From Agarophyton chilense (Eukaryota; Rhodophyta; Florideophyceae; Gracilariales; Gracilariaceae), in assembly GCA_030374765.1 (NCBI GenBank), contig JARGXX010000115.1:372001-436000 (forward strand): a DNA stretch of 64,000 nucleotides. The letters run 5' to 3'. The notes under the pieces were generated by a model. That model did not search any database. It was not told the DNA's origin and saw only the letters and a program-made list of their open reading frames with translations. Both the position numbers and the translations under genes were made by a program. How positions within the stretch are numbered: position 1 is the first letter of the stretch; every line of letters begins with the position of its first letter. Positions 21,861 through 32,820 of this stretch are shown here, one piece after another.

Positions 21861-24800
21861 GCATCGGATAAGCCTTTTCCATTTCCTTTTTCACGGGGTG
21901 TTGAATCCACTACCGAATTAGAAATGAAAGCGACTCATTCGAATGGAAAGACAGTATGGGTTCCTAATGAACATTCCTGGTATACAGAGTACACATCTCG
22001 TAGGAATACGTTAACATCTTCTTGGATATCCTCCGGCGCTATCGCAACATATTCTACATTCTTCCGTTCGCTATATGGTTCAAACCGAGCCTTTTTCCAC
22101 GTTGGAAGGGTTCTACCAAAAGTCTCCACCCACTCCTTCTTGTAGTTGACACACACTTTTGGAGGCTTGAGAAGAAATACCGCAGCAGATTTTCCAATGT
22201 AGTCGTTGATAGAAAGCGGACCCAGTAAGCCGGGCACGTTGTGTTTAGGTTCCCGGATAAGCTTGGGGTCAGGAGATTCCCCTGATCTAGTTTGCGAAAG
22301 CTTGGGTCCGCAACCAAGAGACCCCAGACACGTCTTAAACACATGAATGGTTTCCAACGCTGGCGGCAACCCAAGAAGCACCCGTCGCATTGTAGCCGAA
22401 AAAACCTCATTTGTTTCAACATCCACAGAAACTCTTTCCTTCTGGGGGAAATCCATAGGGTCATTCAAACTTACCCGCAACAGAGACAGTTCATTCATTG
22501 AAAAGAGCTGCAATTCAAGTAAAGAAATAAGATAGTGAACTTCACCGTCTCTCTTGGAGAAAGGCCTTCCATTTTAAGAACATGAGACTGTGTGGACATA
22601 TGCCTTTGTCGACGGATGCTGTGCGGACCTCTTAAGACCCCTCTGACTCGTACAGGAAGGCTTCTGATTTTCCTCTCGAGCTCTGTGTGAAGAGCTTTGT
22701 GAAAGAGAGTTCTCACTCACGGTCGACGATATTCCCCAGTGTGAATTACGATACGCTGATAAAACATAGCACGCACTGGCACAATCAACGGCAACGGAGC
22801 CTGCCAACTTCAAGGCCTCCATCTCAGAAAGTACGATCCCCAACTGTAGCTTCTTGGTCCCGCTTTTCACTGGCGCCCTCAGCGATGAGCTCATGCAAGG
22901 AACGCAACGTTGTGGGCGAGTATGCCTTCTGTTCAGGGGTTTGGGCCTTCCGTTCTTCGTCCTCATCTATTCTGATAGATCCTACTCCGATTATTTGCGA
23001 AGCAGAGATGGGTCCTTCACTTCGCCCTTAAGCCGAAGTCTAGAGAACCTCTTAAGTTTCCTCCGAGGAATTTAAAATGATTGCCGGTTTTCCATATGGT
23101 CTTTCTGTGTGTTGCACGCTGACCAGTTTCCAAGAATCTTTCACATCATCATCCTTATACGTTTTCAAGGGACGAAACTTCCATTGCGAATTAAATAGTT
23201 TCGAAAATCTTCTTATCTTGCTGACGCCCTTAGAAGTGGACAATCGCACACGACGGCGTTCTGTAGAATCCTCTTTAACGAACGCAGTGAGCTTTTCACT
23301 TACATTTTAACTCTGCGGCCTGCGGTCTGTGAGTGGGGATTTGAAGATCTTCAATGCTGCACGAACGATATCTGTTGGTGATAGATTGCTTAATTTTTCA
23401 TCCGACTCAGACTGAACATTGCCTCCACTCCGATGCGCAATAAACTATTCTTGGAGTGCTCTGAGTCCAAGTCCATATTCGCGGTTTGTCCGCCTTGTTT
23501 TCCATCAGGGTGCATGGAACCTGGATTCGCAGTCTGCTCTTCAGATCTTTGCCCGTTTTCAAAGTTTGGTTGAATGGAATTCTCTTCGGTCCCAACATTA
23601 CTCTTGTCTTCCTGCAAGCGTTCATACATATCGTCAGGGAAAAAATCTGCCACTTCATCCAACGTACTAAAGTCAGTCATGCCCGTTCCTATGTCCATTC
23701 CTTGCCCACCATGAAGGAAATCATTTGCATTGGATTCATCTCCATCCAAGGAGAAAGAGTCATGTCCACCGTTAAAGTTGATGGCAAACGTTGGCTCGCT
23801 TTTCATGTTCGCTAAAGGAATTGCCTCGTTCTTTGTCTCTGCTATATTATTCAAACCAGTATTTCCAGTCCCATTTTTGTTGCGTTCCAGCAAGACCTTT
23901 TGCAATAGTTATTCCGCCTTCTACGGAGTTCTGCACGCCTGAATCAGAGAGATCCGGAACTGGGAGTTCTCGGGAACACCCCTCTTCGACGAGTGGATGG
24001 CGCGTGGCAAGAGCAGGGTCTTGGTTTTTGTCTTTCTGAAGGAATCGAATGGCAGCGTTAAGAGACTCCGCAGTTGAGGCGTCGTCTTCGAATAGCACAG
24101 AAGCTTGCTGAGAAGGGGGTTCTGTGGGGGAAGGGGTGCCGTTGGTGTTGGCAGGAGGGCTACTCGGAGAGGGGGACCTTGAACGTTTTCTTGACTTCAA
24201 CAAGCTCGAGCTCTTGATACGTTTCTTGGGGTCCGGCACAGCTCTAGATACAGCTGCGGAACTGGCTGAATCTGCAGGCGAAAGCGTCTCGTAGGTGAGA
24301 ATCACTGCTAGTGCATAAGGGACGACCAATCCGTTTTCGAACTTGACAAAAACAACCGAGGAATCCAACTCCATAGGCGAGGATGGACTAAGAGGATACA
24401 TGCCGGCTTCGAGCCATCTGTCAAGGACGGACTTGGTTAGAGCATCGCCAGGCGGGGCACGCCGAGATAATCGAGCTGGGCTGCCAAGAGGTGCAGTTGT
24501 GACGTGTATGGAGTGATAAGGGTCTCGCAACAAGTCTTGGTCTGTGATTCTGCGAGCGGTTGAGTTCTTTACGATGACTCGGATGATTATGCGAGGGTCC
24601 GGTGGTGAGGAGAGCGATACCGGGAAGAGATATGCAAAGCCTACGGACGGATGTACAACCTGATGGGCAACACGGAGCGCTCCCTGTGACTGCAAGAGAG
24701 AGAGAATGGTGTGTTTGCCACTTTTTCGAAGCTGCTCAAGAGGTTGATGCGATTGGACATCCGGAAGCGAAATGCTGGGGTCTAGAGGCGTGAGAAGGAA

Positions 24801-24945
24801 GTGGCGCAAAAGACAGCGAGCCAAGCGTCGAGTGTTGTTTCGGCGATGACGGAAGAGGTTGGCCTCGGCATTGGAAGGAGGGAGGAAAAACTCGCGTTCT
24901 GAGAGATGGTGCGGGGCAAAAGGGCTGAAGAGTCGGCACAGCGAA
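21860..24945 (-). pseudogene. MED13: Mediator subunit 13 (MED13/SSN2)-like pseudogene
   Basis: MED13 belongs to the CDK8 kinase module of Mediator and works in the nucleus. The N-terminal part (24945-23847) reads FLLTPLDPSIS, HPSVGFAYLFPVSL, RIIIRVIVKNSTARRITDQD and VVFVKFENGLVVPYALAV, in the layout of the MED13 N-terminal domain. After a frameshift near 23890 comes an acidic region (MTDFSTLDEVADFFPDD) like the MED13 central acidic patch. The C-terminal part (22513-21935) has the most telling match, NVEYVAIAPEDIQEDVNVF then FLRDVYSVYQECSLGTH, corresponding to the conserved PIWI-like segment of MED13. Breaks near 23890, 23400, 23310 (TAA), 23050, 22850 and 21935 show decay. No ATG opens the N-terminal frame, so an upstream exon may be missing. 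It lies inside the TIR element, so it may be captured cargo. Confidence 0.6.
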
Positions 24946-25068
24946 ATTCACTGGCGCGTGGCTTGCTCGAACGAAAGACCAGGGTCCATCAAGTTGATGG
25001 CGAAAAGCCAGGCGAATATGGCGTTTGCGATTTGGGTGCGCCACACGTCGCACACTTGCAGCGCGCGC

Positions 25069-25099
25069 CCCATTTTGGACGTATTACGTCCAAAATGGG
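25069..25099. repeat. Perfect 15-bp inverted repeat with 1-nt centre
   Basis: CCCATTTTGGACGTA (25069-25083) and its exact complement (25085-25099) flank a single T. Outside it, GC-alternating runs (GCGCGC) on both sides nearly extend the symmetry to more than 20 bp per arm. It lies just upstream of the MED13-like reading, near a possible start region, so a dimeric factor site is possible. A folded cruciform or a minimal palindromic element is equally possible. Confidence 0.6.
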
Positions 25100-25194
25100 A
25101 CGCGCGCGCAGTTGTTCCAAAAGGGAACCGAGGTCCGGGTATCACTGCATACGCGCACGGCTCTTTGTCGAGGTCCAAAACACCCGGCAACCGC

Positions 25195-26000
25195 GATGCT
25201 CAAACCACCACCACAACCACCACGAACGCCATCCCTCCCCTTCTCTGGACCTTCCTCCTCCCTCTCTCTCAACCCTAGTCATCCTTAAGCCCCAGCTCGC
25301 CGCGCACCAATTGTTTACCGCGCTGCTCGCGCCCCTGCATACAGCCGCACCCCGCCATCCCCATCCCCACAGCCCCGCATTCCCCTCCTCCCTTCTCCCT
25401 CAGCGCTTTTACCGAGGGTGCATCCAACACTGCACGTTACGCACCTTCCTTCCGAAAGCCAACCCTGCAACTCGCCATCTTGTTGGGATTTGCGCACGGA
25501 CTGCTTCCAAACTTCATTTTACTTTGCCTCAACCGTCGTCACCGTGATCCACATTCTCTCCAGCGCCCTTCTCAGGGCAACATTCTTTCCCCGATCTCTT
25601 GCTGAATCCATTGGAAACGCCAACTCAGCTTTCACAACCCACGTTTGTACCACCTTCACCAAAACATCATCTTCCGCCGCAACCCGGTCCGCAACTAACC
25701 ATAACATTTCCACTTCCTCTCCGCCTCCCTTCTCAGTGCAACATAGATTCCCCTACTTCCAGCTAAATACAATGCCACACCCAACTCCGTCTTCACAATC
25801 AACATTTGTACAGCCACAACCAAAACATCATCTGCCGCCGCTACCTCGTCCGAAAACCCGTCCGCAACTAACCCCCGCACTAACTCTCCCTCCATCACCG
25901 CCATAACCCTGTCCCCGACTCACCCCCGCACAAACTTCTCCTCCACCACTGCCGCAGCCCTGTCCCCAACTAACCCCGCACCCGGCTTGTCGAAGAATCA
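25195..26000 (+). repeat. C-rich tract with an approximately 160-bp tandem duplication
   Basis: The sequence around 25569 (CTTCTCAGGGCAACAT) is repeated at about 25729 (CTTCTCAGTGCAACAT). Similarity then runs through a shared TTTGTAC and an AACATCATCT segment to a CCGCAACTAACC block. The last block repeats again in shorter, about 60-bp units to about 25970. The whole stretch is C-rich and G-poor on the plus strand. Reading frames across it are Pro/Ser/Thr-rich but differ in frame between copies, so no gene is called. Confidence 0.5.
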
Positions 26001-26573
26001 CCAATCAGAAAGTTCTCACAGACAGTGCTAGACGAAACGAGACCTCGACCCACAGCAATTCTGGATAGAAAAGGAAGGGAACAAGGAAAGCAGAAAAGAA
26101 ACCAACGAAGAATGCAACCATTCCGTTCAATTGACAAGAGTCACGGAAAACGTGTCTCTTTATTCTCAAACGCCGAACCTTCATTCTTTTCAGGAGATTT
26201 CCCGAATGTCACCATGTTCTTATCCTTCAAGAAGGCTGAAATGCAATTTACGCGCCGAAGAGGTATGTCTGGCAAACGCGATGCAAGAAACAAACAAGAA
26301 TGAGATGCAGGTGTGTTCTTTCTTGTGAACCAGCCGAGATTGACATTAATGTCTTCAACAAATGTCATGTGTTCGATTGTACTCACGGCATCCTCTTCCG
26401 ACCTTCGATCTTCAAATGATCCAAACTGTACTATGGCTGGCTCAATTCACCGATTCGGAATGACCGTCAGTATTGTTCGACATATGTGATGGATTGTTTC
26501 GCTTTGCCGTATCATTTACAATTCTGCGGCATTTTTCCGGCATCAGTCGCTTTGATTTATTCGGTTACCAACA

Positions 26574-27385
26574 TTAGTTGACGTCCCCCTTCCCCGTCGG
26601 CCTGCAACTCAACGATTTTCTTCTTTTCGTGTTCAGGAATCTCCGATGCAGTGTATTTGTGAAAGCTTCGCTGAACTTCATAGAGGTCGGTAACCGTGTG
26701 AACGTGATATACACCTTGCAGATGGTGAGCGTCAGCAGTGCCTCGTCTGCTTCCAGCCGGTGTAAGAAATACCCGTGGTCTTTGGTTTTGTCCCGTAGAT
26801 CTTCTTTTTGAGGTGGCATTGCTAGCAGACTCACTATCGCGTTGATCTCTCTTCTCCTGGTATCGACGTCGTGCGTTGCGGTTATCCCTTCCTCTGTGTC
26901 TGGCACGGTATTTGCGGACCTTCTACGCCTTTTTTCGACGCTTATCAATCACAAGCTGAGTGTCGGTGCAGTATACCTTATGCGGAGTTCTTGGGAGAAT
27001 TAAGCGAGCACGATCACATTCAGAGCTTTCGGCACGAGGATTCCCTGCAACGCACAAGTAGTGCACATGCTCATTGAAAACTCTCCTCTCAGTTCTGATC
27101 ATCAGTTTTGTCTCGTCTTTGCTTCCCCTCAGTGGCACTGCACACATCTCTCGCTCCGCCACTTGACCCACCCGGATTTTTACATACACTGCAAAAGACG
27201 CAGCCTTCGAAGGACTTGTCTGAACCGTACTTTTCCATTACCGGTGTCACCGCTGATGTGCCACAAATGATATGAATTGGTTCCTTGCATATGAGACAAT
27301 AATGAGTAGGGTCAGAGCTGATCACTCCGCCTTTTACCCGACATTTCTTTCGTTCATTTTCAATGCAAAAAAACTGCTTCGCCAT
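26574..27385 (-). pseudogene. Cys/His zinc-finger protein remnant
   Basis: From an ATG near 27385 the minus strand reads FFCIENERKKCRVKG, then HYCLICKEPIHIICG, then GCVFCSVCKNPGG. This Cys-rich module (CxxC with a His-Ile-Ile-Cys centre and a second CxxCxxC) is of the kind found at one end of several transposon-derived proteins. Downstream the reading moves to another frame near 27180 (SECDRARLILPRTPHKVYCT, DTQLVIDKRRKK) and again near 26945 (TRRREINAIVSLLAMPPQKE, SMKFSEAFTNTLHRRF), ending at 26574. At least two frameshifts are needed. The exact family is not recognised. Confidence 0.45.
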
Positions 27386-27514
27386 TTCTGGAAGATCTCA
27401 GAACTGCTAGGGAATTTCAACAGAGTTCAACCATGTGCGGGTGAAGAACTCGCGACTTTGACCGTGGAATTTGAAAAGCTACCGGTCGGGTGTCTACAAC
27501 TTGAGACTGCTTCC

Positions 27515-27607
27515 ACGTAACGTCATTCAACCAATAAATTTACTTCTTTCACGTAACCTCATTCATCCAATGAATTTCCTTCTTTCACGTAACCCTGTTG
27601 CATATAT
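27515..27607 (+). promoter_or_regulatory. Triplicated CACGTAAC/CCAAT repeat followed by TATATAA
   Basis: A unit of about 38 bp, CTTC-(T)TTCACGTAAC-(C/G)TCATTCA-xCCAAT-xAAT, is present two and a half to three times (about 27510, 27548 and 27586) and ends just before CATATATAAC (27600-27609). CCAAT boxes and a TATA box in tandem look like a plus-strand core promoter with repeated upstream elements. No clear plus-strand gene follows, so it may be a relic. The minus-strand frame 27559-27870 overlaps part of it. Confidence 0.35.
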
Positions 27608-27870
27608 AACCCAATCATCTCTGACAGAATACTTCGGTAGTATTTCACAATATCGCGTAACCGCGCAGCCGAATCGTCATCCTCTTTTCCGATGGCCCAA
27701 CGCAGTGCGCAACTGATTCCATCCAGCTCGTCTAACAGTCGCGATCGCTGCACTTGCTCCCCCCACTCCTGCGTATCTTCGCCTTGTGCGCGGTGGCGTT
27801 GCATCTTGCGGTCCCTGGTAAACTCCCAATGGTCACCCTCATTCCCCAGCTTCCCTCCCGCCTTCCCCAT
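27559..27870 (-). CDS. Hypothetical short protein, doubtful
   Basis: The minus strand reads about 100 codons. The second half is protein-like and acidic to amphipathic (RSRLLDELDGISCALRWAIG, EDDDSAARLRDIVKYYRSIL, SEMIGLYMQQGYVKEGN). The C-terminal codons overlap the promoter-like repeats at 27515-27607, which weakens the call. No homology is recognised. Confidence 0.25.
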   Translation of the reverse strand: MGKAGGKLGNEGDHWEFTRDRKMQRHRAQGEDTQEWGEQVQRSRLLDELDGISCALRWAIGKEDDDSAARLRDIVKYYRSILSEMIGLYMQQGYVKEGNSLDE

Positions 27871-28048
27871 GTAGCGCGCAAGCCCTTGTCAACAGACAAC
27901 TTTCGAGCTGAGAACACCGTGCCGAACCGGCTCACAGCTGCGCCTTGCGAAACAATGCGACGATCTGTACCATTCAACCCCCCCTCCCCCTCCCCTCGCC
28001 GTCTCCCCCTTTTCTCCCGTCCAGCTCGTAGGCGAGTCTCCGTGCGAT

Positions 28049-28492
28049 TCATCTCGCGCCCCGAACGGTGTCGTGCTTTCCGTGAGTATGACAGCTGGTA
28101 TTTATTTCGACCCTGCACGTCGTGATGCTATCGCCGCTAAAATAAAGTAGTCCGTGCTGCAAAGGGCCGACCCAGCTGTGACAAAGGTAATCAAACTTGC
28201 CTCGCACCTCTGTCTCCATAAGCTCGACGACAACCAAGCGTGGCGTCGACTGGATATCGAAGGCTCTTTCTTTGTCGTCGAGCTCCATGTAAACCATCTG
28301 AACAACTCCGCCCGCGCTCGCCACCGCGTTTTCATCACAAATCGAAAGAGTCTTGAAAACTTTTCCGATGACGTCGTCATTGGAAACAAGTAGATCGAGC
28401 TTTAAGACCAGATGATCATTTACACAAACTCCAAACAGAAAACAATTGGAATCTGGTTTTATCAAAAACCAGAGGCTTCTTCCGTGTTTCAA
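28049..28492 (-). CDS. Hypothetical protein fragment
   Basis: The minus strand reads about 147 codons of globular composition (SLWFLIKPDSNCFLFGVCVN, DHLVLKLDLLVSNDDVIGKV, VVQMVYMELDDKERAFDIQS, RLVVVELMETEVRGKFDYLC). The opening codon is TTG and similar sequence runs upstream in another frame (28416-28661), so the true start is elsewhere or lost. No family is recognised. The plus-strand overlap (28154-28393) is a shadow. Confidence 0.3.
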   Translation of the reverse strand: MKHGRSLWFLIKPDSNCFLFGVCVNDHLVLKLDLLVSNDDVIGKVFKTLSICDENAVASAGGVVQMVYMELDDKERAFDIQSTPRLVVVELMETEVRGKFDYLCHSWVGPLQHGLLYFSGDSITTCRVEINTSCHTHGKHDTVRGAR

Positions 28493-28499
28493 CTTCTCC

Positions 28500-30010
28500 A
28501 GGCTCTTGTAAAAAGGAGAAACCTCTCTGCGACTCTGTCACCGCCCGTCGAAATGCCCTCCTCCTCCCAATCATCCGAAACGTCTGCCTGACAACCCACC
28601 CAATCTGCCCGCCTTCCCGATACCTCCCCACGCACTCAACGTACACAGAAGCGCGCCCCACATAACGCCAATATCAAGAACGGAAAGACCCGTCCTCAAA
28701 TTCCGAACCCGCGTCCTCAGAAAATGCCCATCGATGCACGCTTGCAACCCACCCAAAACCCCACACCGAGTGAGGCGTCCAGTGTGCAAGATAATTCACC
28801 AGAGCGCTTCTTTCCCGGATTGAAACGTATTCACAGCGTAGCCGGTGCCACTCTGCCGCCAGATGTGAACACTTCTTCCGTGATGCAAAGTGTCGCAGTA
28901 TCTATCCAACGTTGGATCGAAGAAACAACCCGCCACTGAACGATTCGAATGATGAAGAATGGAAGACTGCATTTACTTTGCAAACAAACTCGAGAATAAG
29001 CCCGATTCACAACATCACAAGCCGAACCTGAAGTCGCAATGGTCGACGCTCGAGTGACCGCGGTATGCGAAACAGAAATCCTCAGGGCTCTGAATTCGCT
29101 TTTTCCAATTGCTCGAAGGTAAATCCATCGCCTCCACTGGTTTTCGGCCTCGATAGTCCGGAAACTCATCCCACCCTGTGCGCTCTTGAGAGCGAAGAAA
29201 GTACAGTAGATGCGGTCAAAAAGTACGGGAGGCAAAGCATTAGCCGTAAAAACGTGTTGCAAATGCAATGGGATTCCACAGAGAGGTTGTTCCGAAAGAG
29301 AGCCGATCTTCATAGGTCATTGAGCGCTGAGAAGTGGCTTGGTACAGAGGAGAAAACATCTCCTATTACCTTCCCGGATGAAATCCCACAACGGCGCTAA
29401 CGCGGTCGAATCGCTTCAACTCGACGAAATGACGGAATTGAAACACCGAATGTGAGTCAGAACATATCATTCGTTGAGATGCACGTGTTGCTGTCATTGA
29501 TAAAGTGAGTAGTCAGGCACTTTATGACTCAAAGCTATGCCAAAAAGATTTAGACGCCGTCGCAGCTACAATGGGACCCGCATTGGAGATTTGTCTCTGC
29601 GTTGGGTATCGAGCAGCTCCCTAAATAGCGCAGCAGCAAAAAAAAGATATTTTCGCAGTCAATCATCTTGAGGCAGATGTTCTTGTTGCATGGCTCGAGT
29701 CGCACACGCCTTTTCTGTTTCATACGCTGCTTGTACCAGGTGTGCAAAGTGTAATTGTAGACCTTTGTCCTCGACGGGAACACATCCAGATCACGAGCCC
29801 GAAAAAATAGATTCGTTTGGACGTGAAGAGGACTTCAAGCAGCGTTCATTCCCTTTGTCTGCACGCGTTTCTGTTTGCCATCGTCGGAGAGAGATCAAAC
29901 AAGCCCGTGATCCCTATCGAAAGGCTACGTATCCAACGAGTGTTCATTTACGTTGTCAGCGCGTCCTGCTTTTCGTGACGGTCTACGAGTGATTCCGATG
30001 CGCTTATCGA
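28500..30010. other. Mostly non-coding interval, one weak plus-strand frame
   Basis: The frame 29065-29400 (plus) reads charged, partly protein-like sequence (ESEESTVDAVKKYGRQSISR, LFRKRADLHRSLSAEKW), but it has no recognisable domain and the antisense frame is equally long. The rest shows no coding pattern on either strand. Confidence 0.25.
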
Positions 30011-30019
30011 AAGGTTCAC

Positions 30020-32820
30020 GTGATGCGGCGCAAAAACGCAGAGAACAGGAGGCTCATTCGGAGTTCCCGGAAACCCAAGCCACCTGTTACAGCTTCTAGC
30101 GGCAAGGACGTGATGCCCACAACGCGCAGCGGAGCAACGCGAGCTAATAAGGTAGGAATCCCACCATGGAAGCCGAAACCTGACGAGCAGGTGACTCTGT
30201 TGGTGACCACGCCGAACGGCGAAAAGAAAGTCGTGTGGAAGGCATTTGTAAGGGGTGCGGTTGATGCGACGGGGGGGCTTACGGGAGATGTGATGAGAGA
30301 GTTGCATGGTCACAAACTGGTCGGGAAGGCGAAGGAGAACCCGTGGTGGTATGGAAGGTGTTGATTCAGGATGAGAGAGAAATGAATAACCCTTATCCGT
30401 TCAAAACTACAAATACCGTACCGAACCGTCTGGGAGATATGGAGCGCAACTCTTTCTATTGCTGGGACGTGAACATGATGAAACTTTATGGTGGCGAAGC
30501 GGCGACTCTTCCACAGACACCGTTTTCCACCCCGTCTGCACCTTCAGCCAAGAAGCCCTCTGCTAAGACGGTGAAGGAAAAGGAGCAAGAAAGAGGTTCG
30601 TCGTCTGCGACGGAAGGTACGGTGAGCGAGGTGGGGAGGAGGATAGAAAGAAATTCGGGAGGTCCGGTGACTCGTAATCGTGCCGTTCACGACATTCCAA
30701 CCTTAGCTAGTTACGAAGAGAATGGGACCGAGAGAGAAGCGAAGAGGCGACGGTGTAGTGGTTCCCATGGTGTTAACTTCCATGAAAAAGGAGGAGGCAA
30801 TGAGGCAAAAGGGCATGGTTCAGAAATGAATTATGTACGCAGAGGCACTGCTGTTTCAAAGAAACACGTTTTTGACGAATCAAAGGACGAAATTGTTCCA
30901 GGTGGGAGTGCGGGACGGAATGAGGGCCAAGTTCGTCTTCCAAGGGCCATACCAAGCGTGAGCGGGGAGAAACGTGTAGGGACGGAGCCTAAGGGAAAAG
31001 GAGTCGTGGTTGGAGGGAAGGGGGTGCAGATTCGCAGAGTCCCAGAATGCAGATCAATACAACGGTCTTCTTATCGACAGAGCCCGGATCATACAGTGAG
31101 GAGTGTCGAACAAGGGGACGCTGAGGGGTCAAACGACCGAGTGGGCGCGGGAAGACCTCCGGGAGACCAGATTGTGAGGGAGTGGAGGAAGGGAGGGGAG
31201 GTTGAAAAAGGAGATGGACTCTGGGGTGGGGATGAGGAGAATGAGGATGCAATTCGCCCGTGGAAGGAAGTCGAACACAAGAGGATGACGTATGCAGAAA
31301 CGAAGTTTATGGGGCGGAATCAGCTGTTGGCCAAGCTTGGAGACATGAAGGGGGAGCTTAAAAGGGCAAGGGGTGACAACGCAAGTTTGCAACTAAGCTT
31401 AAAACTGGCACACAGGGAGGTTAAAAGGCTGTATGGCGAAGATATGAAAAATGAAATGCTGCTGATGTCATTGCAAGAGACTCTTCGTGGTCGACCAGGA
31501 CAAGTGGGTGGCGAAGAAGGGAAGGAAGGTTGGAAACGGTATGGAATTGAAGTGGATATGCGATTTATTCGAGTAGCCTCGAGAGTTTACGAGAACATAT
31601 TGCGTTATGAAAAGGAGGAGACGAGTGAGTTGTGCTTCGGAAGGAGGGAACCGATGCGAAACTGGTCGAACCGGGCAGAAGAAGTGAGGGCGGGGAGGAA
31701 TCAGATTATTCTGATTATAAATGAAAAGAAGATGGTGCCTTTAGAACCTATGGAGCTTGCAACAGGAAGAAAGTCGTGGGGACCGAAGGCCTACACTCCG
31801 TCTTTTCAGGGGGGAAGTGATGAGATGTTGTTGCATGTTGTGCGGATGGAGTTTGAGAATCCGATATGGAGAAAATCTGCGGGGATGGGGATGAAGAAGC
31901 ACTGTGAAGAGGAGTTGAGGAGGGATACGTGTTTGAGGAGGCGGATGAAACAGGCTCTCAAGGATGCTGTGGGGGTGCGGAAAAGGAATGCGAGGGATAG
32001 GTTATTTTTGGGTCTGGGATATACCCTACTCGCTAGAAAACCTCTTAACGAGGATGATGAAGAACTGAATGTGTTGTATGAAGAGCAGACGATGGAGGCT
32101 CGGGAGAAGTTGTTGCCGAAAGACGCGAATGGGGAGCCCGTCATATCTGCGTGGAGGTTGGACAAGATGGGGAACCTATGTTTCTCAGGGTACGATGTGA
32201 AATCGACAAAGTATGGGGATGAACCTGATGACTTTTACTTCAGGAACGGATTGAGTGTGGAAGTGTTGAGAGAGTTGATGGGATACGATGTGGAGCAACC
32301 GTGGAAGGAAGGAGAGACGCAGTATGTAGATGGAAGTGTGATGCATCTGGCCCGCTTGGATGCGTGGATTGCATCTATGGTAGAGGCGTTGTATGAGGAG
32401 ATGGTTAGAGAAGGGAAGCGACAGATGCTGTTTTCGAAACTGTATGCGAAGCAACTGCCGGTTGCTGTGGAGGATATCTTACGGACAGCGAGAAGGAAGG
32501 TGGAAGAGAAGTACGGAGAGGAGCCGGTGAACCATGGTGTGAAGGATGAGGACCCGACTGAAGTGCTGGGAAATGAGGAACGTGAACGGATCGCTGCGTT
32601 TGGGATACCTTCGAACCAACTGGTCTATCTGGGTGTTCGTTACGAGGTGTTTCTGGTGGAGATGAAGACTTTTCTCGGGTATGTATTTGATTTCTACGTC
32701 GGACGTTGTATGCCAGAAGAACGCGAGTTTAGGGAGTTGTTAGCGGAGGAGAAAGAAATGTGGGAGGCGAAAGAGGAAGGGGAGGAGAGAGATGGGGAGG
32801 GGGTGGAAGGCGGAGGTTAA
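30020..32820 (+). CDS. Large unknown protein of the TIR element, convergent with the transposase (about 930 codons, one frame break)
   Basis: The main frame is open from 30343 to 32820 (825 codons). A short upstream frame beginning at 30020 (KVGIPPWKPKPDEQVTLLVT, PNGEKKVVWKAFVRGAVDAT) probably belongs to it and is displaced by one indel or a small intron near 30330, where GEPVVVWKVLIQDE resumes the pattern. The middle third is Gly/Arg/Glu-rich. A coiled-coil-like stretch lies at 31285-31500 (LAKLGDMKGELKRARGDNAS). The C-terminal half is globular (RRDTCLRRRMKQALKDAVGV, FGIPSNQLVYLGVRYEVFLV) and ends in an acidic Glu/Gly tail. No known domain is recognised. Its end overlaps the end of the transposase frame by 81 bp, tail to tail. 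A TnpA-like accessory role is a guess from position; cargo is the alternative. Confidence 0.6.

Noticed and set aside
25418-25906. 162-codon Pro/Ser/Thr-rich plus-strand frame
   Set aside because: It crosses tandem repeat units in different phases and has only low-complexity composition.
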